Source: Candidatus Poseidoniaceae archaeon
GTDB taxonomy: Archaea; Thermoplasmatota; Poseidoniia; Poseidoniales; Poseidoniaceae
Reading direction: 5' to 3'
DNA length: 64,000 nucleotides
Assembly (NCBI GenBank): GCA_938075675.1
Contig: CALJHE010000006.1
Coordinates: 62,001 to 126,000, forward strand
The position numbers and the translations under genes were made by a program. Below are positions 52,614 through 61,553 of the stretch, one piece after another. The notes beneath the pieces were generated by a model. That model was not told the DNA's origin, ran no database searches, and was given only the letters and a program-made list of their open reading frames with translations. Within the stretch, counting starts at the first letter, position 1; every line of letters starts with the position of its first letter.

Positions 52614-53309
52614 ATGGGCCCCGTGATGAAAGCGACAGGTGTTTGGAAAATCTATCCATCAGGGGAGTCTACTGTTCAGGCTGTAAAAGGTGTAGATGTC
52701 AGTATTGATGCCGGTGAGATGGTAGCAATCATGGGCGCTTCGGGTTGCGGTAAAACAACCCTTCTCAACATTCTATCCGGAATCGATGAACCTAATTCGG
52801 GTGATGTGCATGTCAACGGAGAACCTCTGTTCGGAATCTCAGACAACAAGCGCACCCGCATGAGGGCAGAATATCTGGGCTTCATTTTTCAAGACTTCAA
52901 TCTGCTACCAGTTCTTTCCGCCGTTGAAAATGTCGAGTTGCCTCTCCTCTTACTCGGGAAATCTGCTTCTGAGGCGCGTAAAGGGGCACTTGAGGCACTC
53001 CAATCGGTTGGTCTCTCCCAAAGGTCGGAACACCTCCCTTCGGAACTTTCAGGCGGTCAACAACAACGAGTTGCAGTAGCACGTGCGCTTGTCCACAACC
53101 CAACGGTAATTCTCTGTGATGAGCCCACCGGTAATCTTGACTCTGTTACCTCCGCAGAAGTTCTTGAGTTGCTCCACAAATTGAACCGTGAACGCAACAC
53201 GACTTTCCTTATCGTGACTCACGATGCGATGATTGCAAAACGATGCACTCGAACTTTGCAGATGTTGGACGGGACGATCGTTGAAGATCGTCGCAATGAG
53301 GAGGAATGA
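52614..53309 (+). CDS. ABC transporter ATPase, LolD/MacB type
   Basis: 231 residues. Walker A GASGCGKTT, Q-loop FIFQDFNLLPVLSAVENVEL, signature LSGGQQQRVAVARALV and Walker B VILCDEPTGNLDS are complete. This is the ATPase class that works with FtsX/MacB permeases to drive extracytoplasmic work. Its stop overlaps the start of the permease gene (ATGA), making one transporter. Confidence 0.93.
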   Translation: MGPVMKATGVWKIYPSGESTVQAVKGVDVSIDAGEMVAIMGASGCGKTTLLNILSGIDEPNSGDVHVNGEPLFGISDNKRTRMRAEYLGFIFQDFNLLPVLSAVENVELPLLLLGKSASEARKGALEALQSVGLSQRSEHLPSELSGGQQQRVAVARALVHNPTVILCDEPTGNLDSVTSAEVLELLHKLNRERNTTFLIVTHDAMIAKRCTRTLQMLDGTIVEDRRNEEE

Positions 53310-56300
53310 CACTGTTTCTTGAATTGCTTTCACTTTTTGTCATGGTTGGTCTGTTGAGTGCAGTATCGACTTTTGGTATCGGAAGATGGAAGCAACTTGG
53401 GGCATTGAAAGTACTTTTGCTCATTGTCGGGCCGATTGTCGATGCCTACATCGCTTACTATTTCCTTAACTGGATTTCTGTGTCAGGCGCCACACTGTGG
53501 GCGGGTTCGCTCGCACTCGGTCTGATGAGCCATATCTTGCTTCAGCCTTTGTTGGTTCCTCAAAGGCTGGTGGTCTGGAGGTTGGCAACCAAGAACATCG
53601 TTCGCCGTAAACGCCAAGCAGCATTACTGATGGTTGGATTAATCGTTGCTTCGGCCATCATTACTTCATCGATGATTGTTGGCGATTCATTGGACGCTAC
53701 TGTACGAAACGAGGTCGAAGGTGCATGGGGCCAAACCGACATAACCGTTTCAGGTTTTGACCTTTCGAAAGGTGAGAGAGTCACCCTTTCTGAAGTATTA
53801 GCCAATGAGGTTTGGGATGGGATACAATCGAACGATGTTCTTGCTTCATCAGTTGAAGCTCAGCAACAAGGTATTGTCGCCTCCGTAAGTACTTCATCAA
53901 GTGATTCATCTCTTACCGGAGTAACTTGGATGGCAATGAACAGTTCGATAGATTCTCTCGAGTACTGGCCCAAAATAGGCACATCCGCAGATGGTATTCG
54001 ATATTCAACCCTCAATGAAGCCAACTTTTTTTCTCAACAATACCAAGTCGCTGTCAATCAAGTTCTCGCAGATGAATTGAATCTAGAGAAAGGTGACCGT
54101 TTTGATTTGGGATGGTATGTGACTGACGACGGGCAACGCAAACGTATTGACGCACAAGTGGAAGTCCATTCAGTCGTCGCCAATCAGGGACAAGGTGCAT
54201 CGGCTGGAACTCAAGCACCGGCTCTTTTTACCGACTTAGAAACAGCACAATCCATGCAGAAAATGGTTGGGAAAATCAACACCATTTACTACGCCGTTGA
54301 TGACAAACACGAACAGGCAGAGCAGATTCAACCGGTGCTTGATGAACTGCAAACAGTATTGGACCAATACATCCGTTCCGAGGATGTAGGCCTTTCATTG
54401 GACCTTGATACCTCCAGCAATTCGATGACACTTTCATCTTCACAAGGCCTAGGCCGGCTTTCTGGTGAGTTGGTTCGAGGTCTCCGTGAGAACATGACTG
54501 CCCTTTCACCGAACGCCTCGATGATGGAAGTTCTCCAAGTACCGATGGTTGAAATGGAACACGAAAATCAACAAATTCTTACACTTGCCGATTCCGAAAT
54601 CACAGAACTTTGGTCTGGGCAACGCGGGCTTTGGCATTTCACGCCAAGCGGTGCTGGTTTCCAGATTGAAGGCGACGGTGCAGCGTGGGTCTGGCGTGTC
54701 ACTGGTTCTGGAATTGCCAACGATTTCACTCTTGATCATACTGGTCAGTACGGCCTCATTGCGACCGACGGAGAACTCATCGTCGGTTATGAAGGTGAAC
54801 TTGATGACGAGGAATGGGCATCCTATTCATCAACGGGTAACTTCCTTTCTGTTGCTCAGGCCAGCGAAGGCTGGTGGGCCTTAGAAGAAAACAATGCAAG
54901 TCTCATTCTTCATTCATTTAATCTTGATTTGAGCCTTCATGACAGTACTGTTCTTAATATTGATTTGCCGTCAACCATCCTTTCAACTCAACTCCTCAGT
55001 GGCGATTCTTTGTTTCTTGAAGTCGAAGGGTTGCTTTCATCCTCTCGATACACCTCTCCGATTCCAACCGTTCAATTCACTGAAGTTGATTCAAATTCAT
55101 CGTGGCCAGGAGAAGCCTCTTCTGATGCAGATGTCGATTTGCACCCAATGTGTAACGGTGTGGCATCAGTGACACTGTTTTCTCCATCTGAGCACTGGTG
55201 CTCTGTACCAGAGGGGCTCATCCGATGGGATTCTACGAACAACAACGTTCTCTCACTTCGCATCCCTATTGTGTCGACTGCGGGTGGTTTTGGCGTACTC
55301 CCTCAGTTGTATCTCGCCTTTGGCGGCGGCAATTCTCCTTTGATGGTTGAGCCGGGTGAGGTTTTGCTCAGTCAGAGATTATCGGCGTTATCTCTTGAGG
55401 CAAATCAAAGTGAGTTTTGGGTGAAGGGCCTTATTCCCTACGCATTTGGCGATGATACTGCCCACCAACTCGCCTATTCAGGCTCGTATGCTGACATCGA
55501 TGGATTTGAGACCCTTTCTGAACTTGATTCAGTTGTTCTTGGCCTGGTTTCCCTCGAAGACGGTGAAATGCTTGCTTCTGGCGGTGAAGATGAACGTTCT
55601 CTGGTCGTTCTTTCCCAAGATGGGAGTTTGAACGAATCCTCAGACAACATCATTCAGTGGCTCGATGATTATGCTAACGCAACGGTCGCTAACCTCGATA
55701 TTCGGGCGGTTAAAGTGGAAGCGGCAGCAATTGCTGAGGAATCATCGGGAGTCTTAGCTGCCATGTTCTTGGTGTTTGGAACATTTACAATTGTTGCAGG
55801 TATTCTCCTTGTATTGACCATTGTAATGATGCTTGCAGAATCGCGGCGATCAGAACTCGGAACCATGCGTGCACTCGGCGTATCTCAATCCGATGCAAGA
55901 GCGCTTGCAGTGCAAGAAGGGGTTCTTCTTTCAGCACTCGCCAGCGCGGTTGGAAGTTTGGTTGGAATCGTTTTAGCATGGTTCATCAGTATCGGTTTCA
56001 AGAACATGTTTGCATCGGTTGGTTCGAACCAATTCAGTTTCGCATGGGAATGGAATTCCTTGTTTTCAGGCGCTGTTTGGGGATTCCTTTTGGCTTTGAC
56101 AACACTTTGGTTTTCTGCTCTTTGGACTTCACGATTGAATATTCTCCTCGCGCTCAAGGGTGGTAAAGTACCTCGCAGTGAAGGTATTCCAATGTCCCTT
56201 GTACTGATTCAAATTTTCGCACTCGGAGGAGGTTTGCTCACCCTTTCTTTGTTACTGATTTTTGGTTTTGATTCTTCAATGTCATATTTTCTTTGGATGC

Positions 56301-57916
56301 TTACAGGAGTGTTCGTTCTCGTATGTGTCGTTCCAATTCTCACATGGGAGCTACCGGTTTTCTTACGTGGAAAAAATCGTTTATGGAAAGGTCTATGGAG
56401 GCACGCAAACAGAAATACACTGGCTTGGCTCGGCATCTCGCTGCTGATCTGGACAGTTGGGCTTGCAAGTATTGATCCCGTACGGAAGGGTATGGAGCCT
56501 GATGAGGTTTCTTTCATTGCTTTGGGATTGGTTGAAGTCTTCGCTGGCGTGCTTTTACTGACAAGTGCTGCGCCGATGGTTGTTCGACGGTTGGGCAAAT
56601 CAAAACTGCTCACCAAAAGGTGGGGTCCTGTTCTCCCGGTCTCTCTCGCTTATCCTCTTGCAACTCCAGTTCGAACTGCTGTTGTCATGGGTATGTTTTC
56701 TATCACGGTATTTTCTGTCATCGTTCTTGGAGGGTATGCTGAACAATTTGACAACTACACAAGTTCGTTTGTTGAAGAGGCGGAAGGTGAGTATGAATTG
56801 CTGCTCACTGGTTCACGCTCGAGTCCAATCGTTTTATCTGAAAATGTAACGGAATGGAATCTCTCTTCAAACCTTGAATCACAGATTGATTCTGTCGCTC
56901 GTGTACATCGAGGTGAAGTCTTCCTTGAAGACGATTCTGGTGAGCGAATGCCATACGTTGTTCGTGGCTTTGACGAAGCCTTCTCAACTCACGGTGGATT
57001 GCCACTTTACATCTGGGATTCTTCACTGGGTTCGAGTGAAACGGAAGTATGGACAACGGTTGGAAGTCGCGATGATTTGGTTATCCTCGATGCATCATTT
57101 GGGCTTGAATCTATAACCGATGGCAGCGGTATTTCGATGTTAAGTTTTTCAATTGGAGATTCGATTTCGCTAATTGATATTTCCAATCCAGGAAATACTC
57201 GAAATGTGCAAGTTGCGGGATTCCTTGAACAATCTTCATATTTGTTTTCAGCGGGTGTTTGGATGAGCGACGATGTCGTGATCGACCAATTCGATGGGAG
57301 ACTTACTCGGATGTATGTTAGCGTCTCCGATGATGCCCAACCATCTGCCGAATTTGATGGTGAAAGCATCGCCGATTTCTCACCTGCTGGCAAGAGCCGG
57401 GATGTGCGTTTGGCTGCAGCTGAAATGGAATCTGAAATGACACCCATCTTAAACGGCAAAGGCGTTCAAGTTTCTGTCATATCGGACGAAGTGTTGGTTC
57501 TCCAGTCGCTTGTTCTGGCATTGTTGGGAATTTTCGAAGGATATCTTGCGCTCGGCCTCATCGTGGGAATTGCAGGCATTGGGGTGGTGACGGTGCGCTC
57601 AGTGTCAGAACGCAGCACCTCAATCGGTATACTCAGGGCTCTTGGTTACCGGAAAAGCATGGTGTTTCTATCGTTCTTCATTGAAGTCTCCTGGGTGAGC
57701 GTTCTTGGCATGGTCAATGGAATTCTCGTTGCGATTGGTTTTCACCGTGCGCTCTACACGGCGTTTTGGAAAGACCAAGGCGCCAGCTTCACCCTGCCTG
57801 TTGATTCCATCCTCATGGTCTTCATAGGGGGTTGGTTCTTGGTTCTCTTGGCTACGTATCTACCGATACGCAAGGCTTCAAACGTACCTGCCTCGGCTTC
57901 TCTTCGTGCGGTGTAG
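53306..57916 (+). CDS. Giant FtsX/MacB-like ABC permease with large extracytoplasmic insertion
   Basis: 1536 residues. Three extra N-terminal helices come before the first FtsX helix (AALLMVGLIVASAIITSSMI). A large extracellular segment of about 650 residues follows, partly like MacB periplasmic domain (residues 120-400) and partly like a WD-type propeller (about 410-630, recurring LWHFTPSG-type strands). The first FtsX core (FLVFGTFTIVAGILLVLTIV) is followed by more helices and a second periplasmic domain. The second FtsX core (ALGLIVGIAGIGVVTVRSVS) ends at the C terminus. It therefore looks like two permease halves in one chain. The product probably remodels the envelope or exports a lipophilic substrate, powered by the neighbouring ATPase. 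Confidence 0.9.
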   Translation: MTLFLELLSLFVMVGLLSAVSTFGIGRWKQLGALKVLLLIVGPIVDAYIAYYFLNWISVSGATLWAGSLALGLMSHILLQPLLVPQRLVVWRLATKNIVRRKRQAALLMVGLIVASAIITSSMIVGDSLDATVRNEVEGAWGQTDITVSGFDLSKGERVTLSEVLANEVWDGIQSNDVLASSVEAQQQGIVASVSTSSSDSSLTGVTWMAMNSSIDSLEYWPKIGTSADGIRYSTLNEANFFSQQYQVAVNQVLADELNLEKGDRFDLGWYVTDDGQRKRIDAQVEVHSVVANQGQGASAGTQAPALFTDLETAQSMQKMVGKINTIYYAVDDKHEQAEQIQPVLDELQTVLDQYIRSEDVGLSLDLDTSSNSMTLSSSQGLGRLSGELVRGLRENMTALSPNASMMEVLQVPMVEMEHENQQILTLADSEITELWSGQRGLWHFTPSGAGFQIEGDGAAWVWRVTGSGIANDFTLDHTGQYGLIATDGELIVGYEGELDDEEWASYSSTGNFLSVAQASEGWWALEENNASLILHSFNLDLSLHDSTVLNIDLPSTILSTQLLSGDSLFLEVEGLLSSSRYTSPIPTVQFTEVDSNSSWPGEASSDADVDLHPMCNGVASVTLFSPSEHWCSVPEGLIRWDSTNNNVLSLRIPIVSTAGGFGVLPQLYLAFGGGNSPLMVEPGEVLLSQRLSALSLEANQSEFWVKGLIPYAFGDDTAHQLAYSGSYADIDGFETLSELDSVVLGLVSLEDGEMLASGGEDERSLVVLSQDGSLNESSDNIIQWLDDYANATVANLDIRAVKVEAAAIAEESSGVLAAMFLVFGTFTIVAGILLVLTIVMMLAESRRSELGTMRALGVSQSDARALAVQEGVLLSALASAVGSLVGIVLAWFISIGFKNMFASVGSNQFSFAWEWNSLFSGAVWGFLLALTTLWFSALWTSRLNILLALKGGKVPRSEGIPMSLVLIQIFALGGGLLTLSLLLIFGFDSSMSYFLWMLTGVFVLVCVVPILTWELPVFLRGKNRLWKGLWRHANRNTLAWLGISLLIWTVGLASIDPVRKGMEPDEVSFIALGLVEVFAGVLLLTSAAPMVVRRLGKSKLLTKRWGPVLPVSLAYPLATPVRTAVVMGMFSITVFSVIVLGGYAEQFDNYTSSFVEEAEGEYELLLTGSRSSPIVLSENVTEWNLSSNLESQIDSVARVHRGEVFLEDDSGERMPYVVRGFDEAFSTHGGLPLYIWDSSLGSSETEVWTTVGSRDDLVILDASFGLESITDGSGISMLSFSIGDSISLIDISNPGNTRNVQVAGFLEQSSYLFSAGVWMSDDVVIDQFDGRLTRMYVSVSDDAQPSAEFDGESIADFSPAGKSRDVRLAAAEMESEMTPILNGKGVQVSVISDEVLVLQSLVLALLGIFEGYLALGLIVGIAGIGVVTVRSVSERSTSIGILRALGYRKSMVFLSFFIEVSWVSVLGMVNGILVAIGFHRALYTAFWKDQGASFTLPVDSILMVFIGGWFLVLLATYLPIRKASNVPASASLRAV

Positions 57917-57929
57917 ATTGTAACATTGT

Positions 57930-57957
57930 TCAAACTGCAGTTTGAGATGTTCGTTTT
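57930..57957 (+). terminator. Palindrome and T-tract after the permease gene
   Basis: TCAAACTGCAGTTTGA at 57930-57945 is a perfect 16-bp palindrome, able to form a six-bp stem with a TGCA loop, followed by GTTCGTTTTT. It lies 14 bases past the stop. An operator site is an alternative reading. Confidence 0.45.
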
Positions 57958-58084
57958 TAACCTAAAATAAGCAGTTTTACAAACAAGACACTCCAGTCGT
58001 ATCTAATTCGGTTCACTGCGAGCCTCTAACTCGATAAATAGGTCTATTCCTTTATAAAAAACTCATACTTTGGTTCTCCTATAG

Positions 58085-58092
58085 TATAAATA
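58085..58092 (+). promoter_or_regulatory. TATA box of the 1012-residue surface protein gene
   Basis: TATAAATA at 58085-58092 is a canonical archaeal TATA box. GGAGGT at 58127-58132 then sits 6 bases before the ATG at 58139. The layout implies a short 5' leader and strong expression. Confidence 0.65.
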
Positions 58093-58138
58093 CGACGCTT
58101 TCCGTGGTGAGTAATACCGAACCATCGGAGGTATAGAT

Positions 58139-61100
58139 ATGCGAAAAACAACCCCTATGATTCTCGTCATGTTGATGCTTGTGAGTGCTCTCTCAAGTTT
58201 TGACTTCGCCGAGTTAGAAGATAATGAAGTAATTGAAGACACAGGCGCCCGTGCTGGCGCTGATGCAGACTTGGTTGCTATCACCACACCAAAAGAAACC
58301 GTTTGCCCTCTTGGGGCAGAATGCCGAAATGTCCTGAAAGTGGGCGATGAGACTACATTCTCCGCTTACATCAAGAACAGCGGCGATGCAGACATCACTG
58401 AGATGGCCTACACTGTAAATGTCTGGCTTTCTGACGCGAATGGCAACCCGAGCATGCTTGCTAAGGATGCCTCTGGCAATGATCTTTCTTGGACGAACAA
58501 TGATGTCATGTGCGCATCTGTCTCAGTCTGCGACTTCCAGTCTCTGTCTGCTGGAGCCGTCCTTGGTGGCGGAAAGCACACGATGTCTGTTAATGGCAAC
58601 CCAATTACCTGGACTCCTGCAAAAGGGCTTTACGTCGTTGAAATGGTTGTCAACGCAAACCCAGATGATGACGTTGGGAACGATGTTGAACAGATATTTG
58701 TGACCGTCGAAGATTGGTACGATATTGATGTCGCACTCGTCTGGGACAGTGGCAACGAAATGGAAAGTGGTTCCGGTACAAAAGACTGGACACTCACTGT
58801 CAACGCTACAGGATCTGACACTTTCGATCCACGTGAAGTTCGAGTTCGTCTCCAAACCACCGGTGAAGTCAGTGCTGCTCAAACAACCGACGGCACAACC
58901 ATCGACAGTTCAGGAACAAATGTATTTACTGCAGGAACATCAACAACTGTTGACGTTTACGAAAACCTTTCACAAGAACCTTCGGTTGTTACAACTGACA
59001 CCCGTACTGTACTCTCAACATGGACGCTCTCCGGAAGTCTCACAGTCGATGTCGATAATACTGACTCAGCGTCGTATGGTTTGAAAGCCTCCTTGATAGA
59101 TTATGTTCAATACGACCAATGGACAAGCTGTGTTTACGTTGATGCAGACAACAACTCTTTCGACAACTTCTGTGAGGAAACATTCACTCGGGACGCATAC
59201 CCTGCGACTGATTCCAGCACTGTTGAAGGATTTGCGAGCGTCTTTAACGACATTCGAATCTCTCAGATGACTGTGGTCCAAGGCTACAATGCTGACGGAA
59301 CCGGGCAAGGCACCTCCTTCTACACTAACGCAGATACCGGCGACTTGAACGTTGGTACTTCATACCTTCACGTCGAAGTAGAACATCGTGGAAGCGAGGC
59401 TGAATCGACTTATAATTGGTCAGTCAACTTCCAAATTACCGATCCAGACGGTGGAGTCGTTGATGTTATCGATTCCACTACATGTGAGGAAGTCGAGCCA
59501 TCATACCCAATGTATGCTCCTCTCGGAGTCGGACAAGGAATGTCGATGACCGGGTATGCTTGCACAATGGTTTCCCTGTCTATGGACGGCGAATACACAT
59601 TCTCTGCAGAGCTTATCAATGATTCAAAGATGTCAGATGCAAAACCATCGAACAACGATATGAGCATGACCTTGAATGTTCGAAACAATGCCCCATTGAT
59701 TATCGCTTTGGACTTGTTGAACGAAGGTGATCTTTACATGGGTCAAGATGACCTCATTTCGATGGCTGTTCAAGTCTTCGATGTTGACGACCCAAGTTCT
59801 TCAAACCTCGAAATTGAATGGATGTACAACGGCGTTGCGCTACCGGGTTGCGAGCGTGCTAACATGCTCACAGTCTGCTCGGTTCTTGTACAGGCGGACT
59901 ATGTGACAAACTTCCCGATCTCTGTGAACGTTTACGACGCTAACGGTGGAGAAACCTCGAAAGAATTGATGCTTCAAGTTTGGAACGATGGAAGTTATTT
60001 CGCTTCAACCACAAGCGGTCTAGGACTCAATTATGACCTTCTCTACTGGGGAACAACTCCATTCACCGTTACCGCTACCGACGGAGACGCTCTGACAAAT
60101 CTGGAACTTCCAGGTTTCACCGGCCGATACGACTCAGTAGGTGTCATTGACTATTCTCCTTCGACAACTTACTCTGCAAACGATGTATTGCAACAATCAA
60201 TGAGTATTCAATACGCTAAGAGTTTGGGTGCCACGTCTCTCTGGTATGTGAATGGTGCATCTTGGACAATGCTCAGTGATGCTCCAACCGATGTTGATGC
60301 AACAACAGGGCAATTTGCCTACACTTTCCCAGCGAACTCGCCGATTCTATCGAACGGACAACTTGTACTCATGGGAGGCTCTCTCGCTCAAGCAGAGGTG
60401 CCGTCTGCAAGTATCACTGGATTCAACGCGGCAGCCGCAAAGGGTGGAGCAATCCAGATCAACTGGAACGTCGACGGGACCATGCTTTCCGGAGACAGTA
60501 TTGATGTCACCGTTTGTGAAACCGTAGACTGCACAACAGCATTTGAGATCTCTCTTGGAGCAGGTAACACCTCTTACCCATACTCTGGACAATCGACGAC
60601 CCATGGTGTAGAGTACACCGTTACTGTTGCCGTTTGCAATGAAGTTGGATGCAGCAGCCCAGTCGGAACTGGCACAGTCGTTGCAGACAGTGCAGTTGAT
60701 GGTGAAGCAGCAGCAACAGACCTCACAATTGCAGCAGTTGAGAACACATGGACAGTTTCATGGACAGCTGCAGGTGCTCAAGACGATGTCGCATCTTGGA
60801 AGGTTTGCTACCAACGTGGCTCCTTTGATGCAGCAAACATGCCTGAGACATGTCTTGACGCAACCGGTACCACACTCGATGTCGATATCTCGACATGGTC
60901 TGCAGGAACGTACACCTATCATTTCACTGCAGTACCAGTGGATGCTCTGGGCAACTCCATGGCAGCAGCTTCGATGAACAGTATCGATTACCAGCGAGAT
61001 TCCGACAACACCAACACTGATGACGGAACTACAATCATTGGCGATGATGTTGAAGGCGGTGTGCCTACTTGGACTTGGGGCGTCATTGGTGGCGTCGTTG

Positions 61101-61177
61101 TCGTAGCATTCATCGTTGGTGCATTCATCCTCTCCCGTGGTGGAGAAGGCGACGAAGGCAAAGATTGGGATTACTGA
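58139..61177 (+). CDS. Large secreted surface protein with CARDB and Fn3-like domains and C-terminal anchor
   Basis: 1012 residues. The signal peptide is MRKTTPMILVMLMLVSALSS. The ectodomain begins with a CARDB-like module (TFSAYIKNSGDADITEMAY) and contains further Ig-like repeats with paired cysteines (CPLGAECRN, CASVSVCDF). Two fibronectin-III-like domains at about residues 750-960 have typical strands (LTIAAVENTWTVSWTAAG). One C-terminal helix (WTWGVIGGVVVVAFIVGAFI) and a short acidic tail ending DWDY complete it. Strong TATA and GGAGGT elements upstream and a strong double hairpin downstream suggest an abundant monocistronic surface protein, perhaps the S-layer or a major glycoprotein; that is inference. 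Confidence 0.85.
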   Translation: MRKTTPMILVMLMLVSALSSFDFAELEDNEVIEDTGARAGADADLVAITTPKETVCPLGAECRNVLKVGDETTFSAYIKNSGDADITEMAYTVNVWLSDANGNPSMLAKDASGNDLSWTNNDVMCASVSVCDFQSLSAGAVLGGGKHTMSVNGNPITWTPAKGLYVVEMVVNANPDDDVGNDVEQIFVTVEDWYDIDVALVWDSGNEMESGSGTKDWTLTVNATGSDTFDPREVRVRLQTTGEVSAAQTTDGTTIDSSGTNVFTAGTSTTVDVYENLSQEPSVVTTDTRTVLSTWTLSGSLTVDVDNTDSASYGLKASLIDYVQYDQWTSCVYVDADNNSFDNFCEETFTRDAYPATDSSTVEGFASVFNDIRISQMTVVQGYNADGTGQGTSFYTNADTGDLNVGTSYLHVEVEHRGSEAESTYNWSVNFQITDPDGGVVDVIDSTTCEEVEPSYPMYAPLGVGQGMSMTGYACTMVSLSMDGEYTFSAELINDSKMSDAKPSNNDMSMTLNVRNNAPLIIALDLLNEGDLYMGQDDLISMAVQVFDVDDPSSSNLEIEWMYNGVALPGCERANMLTVCSVLVQADYVTNFPISVNVYDANGGETSKELMLQVWNDGSYFASTTSGLGLNYDLLYWGTTPFTVTATDGDALTNLELPGFTGRYDSVGVIDYSPSTTYSANDVLQQSMSIQYAKSLGATSLWYVNGASWTMLSDAPTDVDATTGQFAYTFPANSPILSNGQLVLMGGSLAQAEVPSASITGFNAAAAKGGAIQINWNVDGTMLSGDSIDVTVCETVDCTTAFEISLGAGNTSYPYSGQSTTHGVEYTVTVAVCNEVGCSSPVGTGTVVADSAVDGEAAATDLTIAAVENTWTVSWTAAGAQDDVASWKVCYQRGSFDAANMPETCLDATGTTLDVDISTWSAGTYTYHFTAVPVDALGNSMAAASMNSIDYQRDSDNTNTDDGTTIIGDDVEGGVPTWTWGVIGGVVVVAFIVGAFILSRGGEGDEGKDWDY

Positions 61178-61202
61178 TTTTTCCTTTGACGGTGATGAAA
61201 CA

Positions 61203-61220
61203 TCCCTCTTGCGAGAGGGA
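61203..61220 (+). terminator. First of two tandem hairpins after the surface protein gene
   Basis: A 7-bp stem: TCCCTCT pairs with AGAGGGA around the loop TGCG. It lies 25 bases after the stop codon and 6 bases before a larger hairpin. No T run follows directly. Confidence 0.6.
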
Positions 61221-61226
61221 AGAGCC

Positions 61227-61258
61227 GCTGAGAGGGCCGTTTCGACGGCCCTCTCGGC
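61227..61258 (+). terminator. Strong GC-rich hairpin with TTCG tetraloop
   Basis: An 11-bp perfect stem (GAGAGGGCCGT with ACGGCCCTCTC), extendable by three further pairs, closed by a TTCG tetraloop. CCTTACTCTTTT follows within a few bases. Hairpins this strong are uncommon at archaeal gene ends and may protect the mRNA 3' end rather than terminate transcription. Confidence 0.7.
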
Positions 61259-61553
61259 CTCCTTACTCTTTTACAAATCTACGCGACATGCCAAGTTATG
61301 TTGATGGTAGAAATCCGAAAATTTTTGCTTCGATTTCAGTGGTCAAACCTCACAATATCTCAGGTATGATCTTGTAAGATTTCAGAAGTGTTACTTTTAC
61401 AAATCGTTTGCACCATTCTCGGAGACTATATCCATTCAATACTCCATATGGCGCAACATTTTCAACTGTGGAAATCAAACATTTTGCACCCCAACTCCTA
61501 TAAGGGGAGCAAGGCGTGGGATGCTTTGCATACAATCCGTATAGGTGAATGAC
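61259..61553 (+). other. Intergenic region between two surface protein genes with repeated CTTTTACAAATC
   Basis: No gene seen in these 295 bases. The 12-mer CTTTTACAAATC occurs twice, at 61268-61279 and 61394-61405. A related GTTTTACAAA occurs at about 57973, upstream of the previous surface protein gene. They may be binding sites for a shared regulator, or chance in AT-rich DNA. Confidence 0.35.
61497..61504 (+). promoter_or_regulatory. Candidate TATA box of the last gene
   Basis: CCTATAAG lies about 50 bases before the ATG at 61554, with GGTGA about five bases before the ATG. It matches the element before hppA. Confidence 0.45.
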
